DNA from: Microbacterium sp. SORGH_AS_0969
Lineage (GTDB): Bacteria > Actinomycetota > Actinomycetes > Actinomycetales > Microbacteriaceae
Reading direction: 5' to 3'
Length of the DNA: 64,000 bases
Assembly: GCF_030818255.1 (NCBI RefSeq)
Contig: NZ_JAUTAG010000001.1
Coordinates: 2,356,001-2,420,000 of the forward strand
The notes below the pieces were generated by a model, which saw nothing but the letters and a program-made list of their open reading frames with translations, had not been told where the DNA came from and did no database searches. Both the position numbers and the translations under genes were made by a program. Shown piece after piece: positions 9,096 to 18,736 of this stretch (positions are counted from its first letter, which is position 1; the number at the start of each line of letters is the position of its first letter).

Positions 9096-9767
9096 TCAGG
9101 CGGTGCAGGCGAGGCGGGACTGGATGTCGCGCATCGCGTCGATCTCGGCAGACTGGCCGGTGATGATCGCTTGCGCGACCTCGGCCACGCGCGGCTGGTC
9201 GCCCAGCTCGATGACGGCCTCGGCCATGGGGATCGCGCCCTGGTGATGGCGGATCATCAGGGAGAGGAACAGGCAGTCGGCGGGCTGGCCCTCGAGGGTC
9301 TGGAGCTGGTCGAGCTCGGCATCCGTCGCCATCCCCATCTGCGCGAGGAGCTCGTCCTGCGTGAACGCGGAGGTGTCTCCGTGGCTATGTGCGCCGGAGG
9401 CCTGCATCCACGTCATCAGCGGCTGCGGGGACGACTGCGGCAAGCCCCACTGCACCAACCAGCCGTACATCTCACCGCGCTGGCCCGACTGCGCCGTCGC
9501 GATGTCGTACGAGAGCGTGCGCAGTTCGTCGTCGTCGGTCTTGCGGTAGATCTCCATGGCCATCAGCACCGCTTGGGTGTGGTGCACCTGCATGTCGCGC
9601 GCGAAGCCGGCGTCGGCGGACGTCGTGGAGGGATACGTGGGCGCGGCCGTCGCGCCGAACGCCGTGAAGCGTCCGATCGCGAAGGCCACGGCCACGATGG
9701 CGACGGTCACGACCGCGACCACGATCCACCGGACCGCGGGGCGTGCGACCGGGGCGTCGTCGGTCAT
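9096..9767 (-). CDS. DUF305 family membrane-anchored protein
   Basis: The ATG at 9767 follows the previous gene's stop by one base. The 223-residue protein has one N-terminal membrane helix (WIVVAVVTVAIVAVAFAIG), then two ferritin-like helical repeats with the DUF305 signatures FARDMQVHHTQAV and MIRHHQGAIPMA. The family is often linked to copper or other metal handling, but its reaction is unknown. It forms a two-gene unit with the upstream DUF3105 gene, a pairing seen in other actinobacteria. The function is not established. Confidence 0.85.
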   Translation of the reverse strand: MTDDAPVARPAVRWIVVAVVTVAIVAVAFAIGRFTAFGATAAPTYPSTTSADAGFARDMQVHHTQAVLMAMEIYRKTDDDELRTLSYDIATAQSGQRGEMYGWLVQWGLPQSSPQPLMTWMQASGAHSHGDTSAFTQDELLAQMGMATDAELDQLQTLEGQPADCLFLSLMIRHHQGAIPMAEAVIELGDQPRVAEVAQAIITGQSAEIDAMRDIQSRLACTA

Positions 9768-9768
9768 G

Positions 9769-10476
9769 TCAGGCCTTGCCCGGCCCGTCGATCGCACCCG
9801 AGCACGCGGCATTGGGCTCGGGCACGTTCTGGCTCCGCCAGTACTCGGTGAAGAACTCGCCGATGCGCGGGTCGGTGGGGGAGTCGACCTTGAGCTGGTG
9901 GTTCCAGCCGCTCACCGCGACGGGGGTGTCGAGGCCGGGGTACGGCGAGAGGATCGCGTAGCTCGACGGCATGACGGCCTTGAGCGCATCGATGCCCGCC
10001 GCGTCGACCTGATCGGGGTTGTACGTGATCCAGATCGCCCCGTGTTCCATCGAGTGGACCGCGTTCTCATTGGGCACCGGCTCGGTGTACACCGCGCAGT
10101 TCAGCCAGTACGGATTGTGCGGGCCGCCCGCGGGAGGGTTCTGCTCGTAGGTGACGGCACCCTGCACGTGGTCGGAACGGTTCTCGAAGGTCTGCACGCC
10201 CTCGATCACACGGCCCGTGCTGTTGCCCGCCTGGTAGCTCGTCGGGGGCGCGGGGGCGAAGACGAACGAGGCCACGACGACGCCCACGACGGCGAGGCCG
10301 GCCGTCGATCCGACGACCCACCAGACGAGCTTGCCGCGCTTACGACGCGCGAGCTCTTTCTGGTACTCGGCGAGCTTCGCCTGCCGCTTCTGCTCGCGCT
10401 GCTGCTTGACCGTGAGGTCGATCTGGGACTGCTTCGCCGGGTTTCCGCTGCTGCGTTTTTCAGGGGGAGGCGTCAT
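9769..10476 (-). CDS. DUF3105 family membrane protein
   Basis: The 235-residue protein has a charged N-terminal segment rich in Gln, Lys and Arg, one membrane helix at about residue 50 (LVWWVVGSTAGLAVVGVVVA), and an extracytoplasmic DUF3105 domain with VQTFENRSDHVQG, PPAGGPHNPYWLNC and HSMEHGAIWITY. The His/Cys-containing motifs suggest metal or redox binding, but this is not shown. The start chosen at 10476 removes an implausible 11-residue extension. It is followed by the DUF305 gene with a one-base gap. Confidence 0.85.
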   Translation of the reverse strand: MTPPPEKRSSGNPAKQSQIDLTVKQQREQKRQAKLAEYQKELARRKRGKLVWWVVGSTAGLAVVGVVVASFVFAPAPPTSYQAGNSTGRVIEGVQTFENRSDHVQGAVTYEQNPPAGGPHNPYWLNCAVYTEPVPNENAVHSMEHGAIWITYNPDQVDAAGIDALKAVMPSSYAILSPYPGLDTPVAVSGWNHQLKVDSPTDPRIGEFFTEYWRSQNVPEPNAACSGAIDGPGKA

Positions 10477-10706
10477 GTGCGGTGTTCGTCTCTCTTCGGG
10501 GCGGGACACGTCGGCTCAGGCCGATTCGTCCAGCCTATGCGGATGAATACGGCGTCGGCCTGGGAGGAACCCGCATACCGGGATGGTGGGATGCACGGAC
10601 CGCGCGATAGTATGACGATGTCGAATCGATTCGAGGTTCGATGATCCCCCACCTTTTTTTCGGCCCGACTCGTTCGGGCTGTCTGTGTTGCGAAACGAAT
10701 TGACGC

Positions 10707-12045
10707 GTGCTCGATACTGCTTCTCTCCCCGTCGTCCCCCCGACCTCCGCGCCTGACCGCTCACCGACCGGTGCCATCCGCACCCTCGGCAAGAACCCCG
10801 CCACGGCGCCGATCGTGCTGCACCCGGGCGATGCGATCTCCGCCTCCCGCCGCGTGCTGTACATCATCGTGCTCGGCGCGTTGACGGCGCTCGGCCCGTT
10901 CACGATCGACCTCTACCTCCCGGCGTTCCCCGTGCTGGAGGCGGATTTCCAGACCAGCGCAGCCGCCATCCAGCTCACCCTCACCCGGAACGATGATCGG
11001 CTTCGCGCTCGGCCAGCTGATCGTCGGACCCCTGAGCGACAAGGTCGGTCGACGTCTGCCGCTGCTGTCGGTCACGGCGCTGCACGTCGCGGCGAGCGTC
11101 TTCGCGGCGCTCGCCCCCACGCTCGAGACCCTGTCGGTCGCGCGGGTGCTGATGGGAGCCGGAGCCGCCGCGGGAGGCGTCGTGGCCGCGGCGATCATCC
11201 GCGATCTCTTCGGCGGACGCCGCCTCGTGGTCATGCTGTCGCGCATGGCGATGGTCTCGGGTGTCGCCCCTGTGCTCGCACCCCTCGCCGGGTCGGCGCT
11301 GCTGCTGGTCATGAACTGGCGGGGCATCTTCGTGGTGCTCGCCGTGTACGGAGCGATCATGCTCGTCTCGGCGGTGTTGTTCGTCCCCGAGACCCTGCCG
11401 CCCGCGCGCCGCAGCGGCCCCGGCACCACGACGGTCTGGCAGCGCTACGCGAGCGTGTTCCGTGACCGCGTCTTCATCGGCGTGCTCATCATCGGCGCGA
11501 TGGCCTTCAGTGGGCTGTTCTCGTACCTCTCGGCATCCTCGTTCCTGTTCCAGGTCACCTATGGCTTCAACGCCCAGCAGTACGGCGTGCTGTTCGCGGT
11601 GAACTCGGTCGGCGTCGTGGTCGGTGTGCAGATCGCCTCGCGCCTGGCTGCGCGCTTCGGCCCGCAGTGGGTGCTCGCGGTGTCGACGATCGTGCTCGTG
11701 CTCGCGGGTGGGACGATCGTGCTCACCGACCAGTTGGGCCTCGGGCTGTGGGGCACCGTCATCCCGCTGTTCTTCTTCATGACGGCGTGCGGCTTCACGT
11801 TCCCGTGCGCGCAGGTGCTCGCCCTCGATCGCCACGGCAAGGCGGCGGGCACGGCGCAGTCGATCATCGGTGCGGCGAACTTCGGTGTCGCGGGCATCAT
11901 CTCGCCGGTCGTCGGGCTGCTGTCCGCCGGTGCGGGGATCACCGCCACGACCATGGCATCCGTCATGGTGGGCTGCGCGGTCATCGGCGTGCTCGCGCTC
12001 TGGCTGCTCGTGCGTCCCCGCACGGTCGAGCGCCTCGCGCCCTGA
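10707..12045 (+). pseudogene. Bcr/CflA-type MFS drug exporter with one frameshift
   Basis: The frame from GTG 10707 encodes an N-terminal tail and the first helix (IIVLGALTALGPFTIDLYLPAFP, a Bcr/CflA hallmark) up to AIQLTLT. One surplus C in the CCC at 10984-10986 breaks the frame; removing it gives LTLTGTMIGFALGQLIVGPLSDKVGRR and then an intact MFS protein to 12045. Motif A (GPLSDKVGRR) is clear. The start is uncertain because no good ribosome binding site is visible. Family members export chloramphenicol, bicyclomycin and similar compounds. As with the sugar permease, the indel could be a sequencing error. Confidence 0.85.
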
Positions 12046-12159
12046 GAGTGGGGCGAAGGCGCCCTGACCAAGGCGAGGTGCGCCGCGAGAACGGGCCCAG
12101 AACACTAGCAGAGCGCGCGTCCGGCCCCGCGGCGATCCGAGAGACGGCATCATGAACCG

Positions 12160-12864
12160 ATGGATGCCGAATCCGCCGACGTATCGGCCCCCGCTCTCCG
12201 CTCCGAGCGCGCGCGGGGGATCCTCGGCCTGACGCTCGTGGCGCTCGCGTGCGGACTCGGTGCCTGGGTCTTCTTCCGCGGGCCGACGCCGTTCGCGATC
12301 GACGTGTGGTGGAACCACCTGTTCGTCGCCGCACCGTCACCGCCGCTGCTGGCGTTCGCGCTGGCGATGGATGCCGTGGGCGGGCACTGGGTGGCCGTGT
12401 TCGTCGTTCCGCTGGGCGGGGCTCTGGCGCTGTTCCTCGCGGGACGACGCTGGGGAGCGTTATACTTCCTCGCCGCCTCCGTGGGCAGTGCCCTGATCGT
12501 GCAGCTTCTCAAACACACGTTCGGCCGCGCGCGACCGGAGGACATCCTCGTGCTGTCCGATCACGGGTCCTTCCCCTCGGGCCACACGGCCAACGCGGCC
12601 ACCGTGGCCGTGGTCGCCGTCGTGATCTTCCCCGCCCTGTGGGTGCGGATTGCGGGGGTCGCGTGGGTCATTGCGATGGCGTTCAGCCGGACCTACCTGC
12701 ACGCGCACTGGCTCTCGGACACTCTCGGCGGTGCCCTCGTCGGTGCGGGGATGGCGCTCATCCTCGCCGCGCTCTTCGCTCACCTGCGTCTTCGCGATGA
12801 CGACCGGCTCGCCGTCCGACGGACCTCGCGACGACCGGATGCCACGATCTCGGGCGCGCCGTAG
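12160..12864 (+). CDS. PAP2 superfamily membrane phosphatase
   Basis: The 234-residue protein has five to six membrane helices and the three acid-phosphatase motifs: KHTFGRARP, FPSGHTAN and SRTYLHAHWLSD. The catalytic histidines and arginine are present. Members dephosphorylate undecaprenyl diphosphate or phosphatidic acid; the substrate here is not determined. It lies just upstream of the HerA-like ATPase gene on the same strand. Confidence 0.9.
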   Translation: MDAESADVSAPALRSERARGILGLTLVALACGLGAWVFFRGPTPFAIDVWWNHLFVAAPSPPLLAFALAMDAVGGHWVAVFVVPLGGALALFLAGRRWGALYFLAASVGSALIVQLLKHTFGRARPEDILVLSDHGSFPSGHTANAATVAVVAVVIFPALWVRIAGVAWVIAMAFSRTYLHAHWLSDTLGGALVGAGMALILAALFAHLRLRDDDRLAVRRTSRRPDATISGAP

Positions 12865-12874
12865 GCTGGCCGCC

Positions 12875-14866
12875 ATGAGCGACAACGGAGCGTCGTCCAC
12901 CGGTCCTTCCGACGATCCCGAGGTCGCCCGCCTGCGCGCGGCGGCCGAGGCCGCGGAGGCGGAGCTGCGCCTGGCGCGGGCGCGGGCCGATCTCGCTGAA
13001 GCGGAAGCCGCTGCGGCGCGGGCGCGCGCGGCGGCGGGCGGGGGAGGTGGGACTTCCCCTTTAGCGGAGGGAACGGACGGGCCGCCGGTGGTCGGCGGTC
13101 AGGTCGCGGACGCACCGGCCCCGGGAGCCCGTGCCCCGGAGACTCCGACCGCGCCGGCCCCTACGACGCAAGCTCCCGCCGCCGAAGCGCCCGCCCCGGA
13201 GTCCCCTACGCCGCAGGCCCCCGCACCCCAGGCCCCGGCCCCCCTCACCGACGCCCAGGTCGCCGCGATCGCCGCCGGGTACGCCTCGGACGCCGCTGCT
13301 CTCGACCTCGGCGTGCTCGTCAACGGCGGGCCGGTGGCATCCGTCCCCGTCCGGATCCCGCTCGCGATGACCAACCGCCACGGACTCGTCGCGGGCGCCA
13401 CGGGAACGGGCAAGACGCGTACGCTGCAGCTGCTCGCCGAGCAGCTCTCGGCCCACGGTGTGCCGGTGTTCGCCGCCGACATCAAGGGCGACCTGTCGGG
13501 GATCGCCGCTCCGGGTGCTCCCAGCGACAAGCTCACCGCGCGCACCGCGGCCCTCGGGCAGGACTGGTCGCCGCGGTCGTACCCCACCGAGTTCTTCGCG
13601 CTGGGCGACGACGCCGCCTCGGGGATTCCCGTGCGGGCGTCGGTGTCGGGTTTCGGGCCGCTGCTGCTCAGCCGCGTGCTCGGCCTCAACGCGACGCAGG
13701 AGTCGAGCCTCGGACTCGTGTTCCACTACGCCGACGAGAAGGGTCTGGCGCTCGTCGACCTGCCCGACCTTCGCGCGGTGCTCACCTTCCTCACCAGCGA
13801 CGAGGGGAAAGACGAGCTCAAGGGCATCGGCGGTCTGTCCGCCGCGACGGCCGGGGTGATCCTGCGCGAGCTCGTCGCTTTCGCCGCGGCGGGAGCCGAC
13901 ACGTTCTTCGGCGAGCCCGAGCTCGACGTCTCGGTCTTCCTGCGGACCGCACCCGACGGGGCCGGGATCGTGAGCCTGCTCGAGGTGCCGAACGTCGCGT
14001 CGCGACCCGAGCTGTACTCGACGTTCCTGATGTATCTGCTCGCCGAGCTGTACGAGGTGCTCCCCGAGGTCGGCGACCTCGACAAGCCGAAGCTCGTGTT
14101 CTTCTTCGACGAGGCGCACCTGCTGTTCCGCGACGCCTCGAAGGCGTTCCTCGCGGCGATCACCCAGACGGTGAGACTCATCCGGTCCAAGGGCGTCGGC
14201 GTGTTCTTCGTGACGCAGACCCCCAAGGACGTACCCGCCGACGTGCTGGCGCAGCTCGGCTCTCGCGTGCAGCACGCGTTGCGCGCGTTCACCCCCGACG
14301 ACGTGAAGGCCCTCCGGGCGTCGGTGCGGACCTACCCTGACTCGGGCTACGACCTCGAGCGCGTCCTGCAGGAACTCGGTACCGGCGAGGCCGTCATCAC
14401 GGTGATGAGCGAGCGCGGTGCGCCGACCCCGGTCGCGTGGACCCGTCTGTTCGCCCCGCGCGCCTCGATGTCGCCCATCCCCGCCGAGACCATGGCGGCC
14501 GCGGTCACGGCATCCCCCCTCTTCGCCACCTACGGCACCCTGATCGATCCGGAGTCGGCCCGCGAGATCCTCGGGGCTCGGATGCAGGCCGCTGCCGACG
14601 CCCGCGCCGCAGCGGAGAAGGCGAAGAAGGACGCCGCCGACGCCGCCGAGCACGCGAAGCAGAAAGCCGCGATCGACAGGGCGAACGCCGAGGCGCAGAA
14701 GAAGGCGCAGCGCGAGTACGAGCGGATCCTCAAGAGCACGGCGGCGCCACGTCGACGTTCGAGCGGCCCGACCTCACCGCTCGACGACGTGCTGGGGCGC
14801 GGTGCGACGAAGAGCATCGTGACCGATGTGATCCGCGGTCTCTTCGGTACGGGCCGACGGCGCTGA
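12875..14866 (+). CDS. HerA-like ATPase, DUF853 family
   Basis: The ATG at 12875 starts a 663-residue protein. Residues 10-60 are an Ala/Glu-rich coiled coil, and residues 70-125 a Pro/Ala-rich linker with repeated APAP/PQAPAP units. The FtsK/HerA-type ATPase follows, with Walker A GATGTGKTRT, Walker B VFFFDEAHLLF and the sensor-like FFVTQTPKDVPADVL. A second coiled coil (AAEKAKKDAADAAEHAKQKA) precedes the C-terminal segment. This DUF853 (YjgR-like) group is widespread in actinobacteria without an assigned role. The added low-complexity N-terminus is longer than in YjgR. Confidence 0.88.
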   Translation: MSDNGASSTGPSDDPEVARLRAAAEAAEAELRLARARADLAEAEAAAARARAAAGGGGGTSPLAEGTDGPPVVGGQVADAPAPGARAPETPTAPAPTTQAPAAEAPAPESPTPQAPAPQAPAPLTDAQVAAIAAGYASDAAALDLGVLVNGGPVASVPVRIPLAMTNRHGLVAGATGTGKTRTLQLLAEQLSAHGVPVFAADIKGDLSGIAAPGAPSDKLTARTAALGQDWSPRSYPTEFFALGDDAASGIPVRASVSGFGPLLLSRVLGLNATQESSLGLVFHYADEKGLALVDLPDLRAVLTFLTSDEGKDELKGIGGLSAATAGVILRELVAFAAAGADTFFGEPELDVSVFLRTAPDGAGIVSLLEVPNVASRPELYSTFLMYLLAELYEVLPEVGDLDKPKLVFFFDEAHLLFRDASKAFLAAITQTVRLIRSKGVGVFFVTQTPKDVPADVLAQLGSRVQHALRAFTPDDVKALRASVRTYPDSGYDLERVLQELGTGEAVITVMSERGAPTPVAWTRLFAPRASMSPIPAETMAAAVTASPLFATYGTLIDPESAREILGARMQAAADARAAAEKAKKDAADAAEHAKQKAAIDRANAEAQKKAQREYERILKSTAAPRRRSSGPTSPLDDVLGRGATKSIVTDVIRGLFGTGRRR

Positions 14867-14897
14867 GAGACGGCGCGCGCCTCGGGACGCACGGCGG

Positions 14898-14937
14898 AAG
14901 GATCGTGGATGCCAGGGGTCCGGCATCCGCGATCCTT
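14898..14937. terminator. Bidirectional terminator hairpin
   Basis: A 16-bp stem with one G-T pair (AAGGATCGTGGATGCC against GGCATCCGCGATCCTT) lies between the convergent ATPase and MFS genes. It contains GGATGCC/GGCATCC as an inverted pair. Confidence 0.75.
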
Positions 14938-14941
14938 CGCG

Positions 14942-16414
14942 TCACGACCGACGCACGGAGAGCGGCATCGTCGAGGTGTCGATGAGGGGATCGGAATCCT
15001 GCCGCTCCACGAGAGCAGCGGCCTCGGCCGGCGTCTCGACCGTGGGAACCGACCCCAGCAGCGGGCGCCTCGCCGTCTCGCGCATCGCGAGGAGGGCGAC
15101 GAGGCCCAGCGCTGCGAAGAGCATGATGTAGAACGCCGGCATGAGGGTGTTGCCGGTCGCGGCGATGAGGGCCTGGCTGATGAGCGGTGTCGTTCCACCG
15201 AAGAGCGAGACGGCGACGTTGTAGGCCACCGCCATCGCCCCGAAGCGCGAGGCGGTCGGGAAGAGCGCCGGAAGGGCGGATGCCGAGATCGCCACGTAGA
15301 ACGCCACCGGGACGGCCGCCATGCAGAGGGCGACCATCACGGCCCACATCTCGCCGATCTGCATGATGAGGAACGCCGGCACGAGCAGGACGAGCGCCGA
15401 GCCCGCGGCGATCGCGTACACGGGCTTGCGTCCGATGCGGTCGCTCAGGCGTCCGATGAAGGGGAGGGCCGCGGACATCACCACGAGCACGGGAACCGTC
15501 GCGACGGCGGCCGTGAGGTTCGACACCCCGACCTCCTCTTCGAGGTAGACGGGGATGTAGCTCGTCAACGCATAGCCCGCCGTGTTCGTGGCGGCCACCA
15601 GCGCGATGCCGATCAGCAGCGCACGCCAGTGGTGCCGAACGATCCCGCCGAGACCCTGGCGAGCCAGCGGATCGTCGGCGTCGCGCTCGTTGACCGCGCT
15701 CGTCTGCTCGAAGGACGGGGTCTCGGGGATGCGCAGGCGGAACCAGATCGCGACGATTCCGAGGGGGATCGCGAGCAGGAACGGGATGCGCCAGCCGTAC
15801 TCGACCATGGCGTCGGGACCCGAGATCGAGGTCGTGATCGCCGTGACGATCGCCACCGCCGACGCTCCGGCGGCGAAACCGATGTACGACCCCACGTCGA
15901 GGAACGACGACCAGAACCCGCGGGTGCGGTCGGGCGAGAACTCCGAGACGTAGGTCGTCGCACCGGCGTACTCGCCGCCGGTCGAGAAGCCCTGCACCAT
16001 CTTGAGCACGTAGAGCGGCACGATCGCCCACAGGCCGATCGCCGCGGAGGTCGGGAGCAGGCCGATCAGGGCGGTGGCCGCGGCCATCATCGCCATCGTG
16101 AGGAAGAGCACCTTCTGCCGACCGATGCGGTCGCCGAGCGGGCCGAGGACGAAGCCGCCGAACGGTCGCACGAGGAAAGAGATCGCGAAGCCCAGGAGCG
16201 TGACCAGGAGGCCCCACGGGTCGGGGAGGTCGGAAGTGAAGACCACCGACAGCGTGACCGCCAGATAGCCGTAGATGCCGAAGTCGAACCACTCCATGAA
16301 GTTGCCGACAACGGTGCCGCCGATGGCGGTGCGGACGCGTTTCTTGTCGACGACGATGACGTCGTCGACGTCGAGCCGGGGAGTGGGGGATGCCGAGGGG
16401 GGATTCTCGTTCAT
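14942..16414 (-). CDS. MHS-family MFS transporter (ProP/shikimate-type symporter)
   Basis: The ATG at 16414 begins a 490-residue protein with twelve predicted helices. The signatures are those of the metabolite:H+ symporter family: NFMEWFDFGIYGYLA in helix 1, the loop motif LGPLGDRIGRQKVL and the GFSTGGEYAGA segment. Relatives carry proline/betaine, shikimate, alpha-ketoglutarate or citrate. The substrate cannot be read from the sequence. It is convergent with the HerA-like gene and 83 bp downstream of the esterase gene on the same strand. Confidence 0.9.
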   Translation of the reverse strand: MNENPPSASPTPRLDVDDVIVVDKKRVRTAIGGTVVGNFMEWFDFGIYGYLAVTLSVVFTSDLPDPWGLLVTLLGFAISFLVRPFGGFVLGPLGDRIGRQKVLFLTMAMMAAATALIGLLPTSAAIGLWAIVPLYVLKMVQGFSTGGEYAGATTYVSEFSPDRTRGFWSSFLDVGSYIGFAAGASAVAIVTAITTSISGPDAMVEYGWRIPFLLAIPLGIVAIWFRLRIPETPSFEQTSAVNERDADDPLARQGLGGIVRHHWRALLIGIALVAATNTAGYALTSYIPVYLEEEVGVSNLTAAVATVPVLVVMSAALPFIGRLSDRIGRKPVYAIAAGSALVLLVPAFLIMQIGEMWAVMVALCMAAVPVAFYVAISASALPALFPTASRFGAMAVAYNVAVSLFGGTTPLISQALIAATGNTLMPAFYIMLFAALGLVALLAMRETARRPLLGSVPTVETPAEAAALVERQDSDPLIDTSTMPLSVRRS

Positions 16415-16497
16415 CCTTCTAGCGTTACCCCGATCGGTGCCCGGATGCCAGCCGAGGCGCCCCGGCCGACTCGTTGCTAACGGAGTGCTAGCGGGTG

Positions 16498-18039
16498 CTA
16501 GCGGAAGGTCAGCACCTCGTCGCCCCACACGCGGCGGAGATCGCCGTCGAGATCGGCGACGACCTGGTCGTGGCGGTCGATCACGAGCGTCGCGCGCGCG
16601 TCGGCGCCCGCGGTCGTGAAGGCCGGCCACACGGGCGCGTCCGGCGCCGCGGGTTCGTCTCCCCGGGCGAAGGCGATCCACCGCGCCTGCATGCGGGCCG
16701 AGATCAGCTCCGCGACCCGCTTGCCGCCCAATCGGAACGTCGGGTCCTTCGGGCCGCTGACGAGGTTGCCCCACACGTAGGGCAGCTCCGCCGCGTGCGT
16801 GGCGCCCAGGCCGATCAGGCGCAGGAACGGCGAGGCGTGATCGAAGCGGTAGAGCCACACCGGGGCCGCGGCAGCGTGTCCCTCCGCCGCCCAGAGCGTC
16901 GGCAGGCGGAATCCGATGTCGCGGGCGACGCCGAGCCCCACCGCGCGGTGGCGCACGTGCTCGTAGGCGGCGAGGACCTGCTCGCGGCTGGGCAGTTCGA
17001 CGCCGGGGTTCTGTTCCGCCATGTCGGCGAACATCTTGTCGATGCGGTCGCCCGTAATGGGGATCAGCGGCGACTTCATGTACGAGAACAGCGAGGCCTC
17101 GTCCTTGTTCGTGCCGATGATCAGGGGCACGGGGATGCCGCGGCCCTCGCGCAGCACCGTGATCGGCGCCTCGGGCAGGAGGTCGCCGTCGACGACGGGG
17201 GCGAACGCGAGCGTGCCCGGATCGGTCACGGGAACCGCCGAGTACACCGTCCATCCTGCGGCGACGACCGCGTCGACGGGAGCGTCGCGCAATGCAGCCG
17301 GATCGGCGGCATCGACGCCCAGCGCATCGAGGAACTGCTCGGCGACCCGGGTCGCACGCTCGCGGCCGTAGACGCTGGAGACCGGCGACGATTCGGCGAT
17401 CGCTCGGGAGAACAGCCCGCGCGCCGACGGCGTCGCCAGCAGCGTCGTGACCAGTCCGCCGCCCGCGGACTCGCCGAACACGGTCACCCGCGCGGGGTCG
17501 CCGCCGAACGCCGAGATGTTGCGCTGCACCCAGCGCAGGGCGAGCAGCACGTCCTTGAGGGCGAGGTTCCCGTCGAAGCCGGCCCCCGGCACCGCGCCCG
17601 AGAGGTCGAGGAACCCGAGCGCGCCGAGACGGTAGTTGACCGTGACCACGATCACGTCGCCGGTGTCGACCATCGTTGTGGCGTCGTACATCGGCTGGCG
17701 CGACGATCCGAAGGTGTACGCGCCACCGTGCAGCCACACCATGACCGGACGCGGGGCCGTGTCGTCGCCGGGAGCCCAGACGTTCAGCGACAGGCAGTCC
17801 TCGTTCTGGACGGTGCCCTCTCCGAGCGGCATGGCGGGGTTCGTGGGCTGAGGGCACACGGGCCCGAAGGCTGTGGCATCCACCTCTCCGTCGGCATCCG
17901 GGGCCGCCAGGGGTTCGCGCCAGCGTCGCTCGCCCGTGGGCGCGACGGCGAAGCGGATGCCGCGCCACGACCGGACCCCGCGGTCGAGGAGGCCACGGAA
18001 GGTTCCGGCGGGGGCGGTGATGAGGGGAGAGGTGTCCAT
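16498..18039 (-). CDS. Type B carboxylesterase/lipase
   Basis: The 513-residue alpha/beta hydrolase has the carboxylesterase type B signature around the nucleophile (VFGESAGGGLV), the upstream signature EDCLSLNVWAP, and the oxyanion-hole HGGAY. The Glu/Asp and His of the triad are expected near SYMKSP and the C-terminal region. It has no obvious signal peptide, so it is probably cytoplasmic. It starts 9 nt after the stop of the upstream GAP-family gene, so both are likely co-transcribed. Substrate unknown. Confidence 0.9.
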   Translation of the reverse strand: MDTSPLITAPAGTFRGLLDRGVRSWRGIRFAVAPTGERRWREPLAAPDADGEVDATAFGPVCPQPTNPAMPLGEGTVQNEDCLSLNVWAPGDDTAPRPVMVWLHGGAYTFGSSRQPMYDATTMVDTGDVIVVTVNYRLGALGFLDLSGAVPGAGFDGNLALKDVLLALRWVQRNISAFGGDPARVTVFGESAGGGLVTTLLATPSARGLFSRAIAESSPVSSVYGRERATRVAEQFLDALGVDAADPAALRDAPVDAVVAAGWTVYSAVPVTDPGTLAFAPVVDGDLLPEAPITVLREGRGIPVPLIIGTNKDEASLFSYMKSPLIPITGDRIDKMFADMAEQNPGVELPSREQVLAAYEHVRHRAVGLGVARDIGFRLPTLWAAEGHAAAAPVWLYRFDHASPFLRLIGLGATHAAELPYVWGNLVSGPKDPTFRLGGKRVAELISARMQARWIAFARGDEPAAPDAPVWPAFTTAGADARATLVIDRHDQVVADLDGDLRRVWGDEVLTFR

Positions 18040-18047
18040 GGGCGTCC

Positions 18048-18725
18048 TCACGCGGTGAGCTGGTGGATCAGGTGGGCGGCTTCGGTCGCGGCGAGGATCG
18101 CGAAGAGCACCGTCATGATGACGGCATTGTGCGCGATCATCTCGTCCTTCAGACGGCGCAACGCGGAGACGACGGCGGGTAGGCCCGTCGCGCCGAGCAG
18201 CGTGGGCAGCACCAGCGCGAGGGATCCGGCGACGGCGAGCGCGACGCACAGCAGGACGGTCACGGCGACGGGGAGGTGCGCGGCGCCCAGCAGCGCGCCG
18301 CCCTTCAGCTCGAGGGGGAGGTTCTTGCTGTTGGTGGCGGCCATCAGCACGCCGAGCCCGGCGGCGCGCGCGGGAGTGATGGCATCCACCGCCGCCAGCC
18401 AGCCCGGGGCCACGGGAGCCGTGCCGGGCTTCGGGCGGCCGCGCCAGCTGACCACGGCGAACACGGTGAAACCGACCGTGAGCAGGGCCGTCAGCACGAG
18501 CACGACGATCTTCCCGCCCTCGCCGTGCGAGGCGGCCGAGGCCCCCGCCGATGTCGCGGTGCCGACGCCGATGACGGCGAGCGTGACCAGCACGAACGCG
18601 CCGGTGTAGGCGGGGGCGGCGGTGCGGCCGCGCGCCGAGAGCAGGATCGCGACGACGGCGACGATCGGCAGCGGCGAGATCGCCATGCCGACGGCGAGGG
18701 GCAGGAGGGAGGAGAGCTCGGACAT
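18048..18725 (-). CDS. GAP/Sap (LysE-like) family membrane protein
   Basis: The ATG at 18725 gives 225 residues with about six helices: SLLPLAVGMAISPLPIVAVVAILLSARGR, then a cytoplasmic loop, the ATNSKNLPLELKGGALLG segment and a last pair of helices. This matches the mycobacterial GAP/Sap proteins, which act in glycopeptidolipid or sulfolipid export. Its role outside mycobacteria is unknown. It ends just before the esterase and starts 11 nt after the histidine kinase stop. Confidence 0.8.
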   Translation of the reverse strand: MSELSSLLPLAVGMAISPLPIVAVVAILLSARGRTAAPAYTGAFVLVTLAVIGVGTATSAGASAASHGEGGKIVVLVLTALLTVGFTVFAVVSWRGRPKPGTAPVAPGWLAAVDAITPARAAGLGVLMAATNSKNLPLELKGGALLGAAHLPVAVTVLLCVALAVAGSLALVLPTLLGATGLPAVVSALRRLKDEMIAHNAVIMTVLFAILAATEAAHLIHQLTA

Positions 18726-18736
18726 CGACGCCGACG

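Noticed and set aside
13061..14653. Long minus-strand open frame opposite the HerA-like gene
   Set aside because: It is antisense to a clearly coding gene with Walker motifs. Such shadow frames are common at this GC content, and the translation is low-complexity Arg/Gly/His without motifs.
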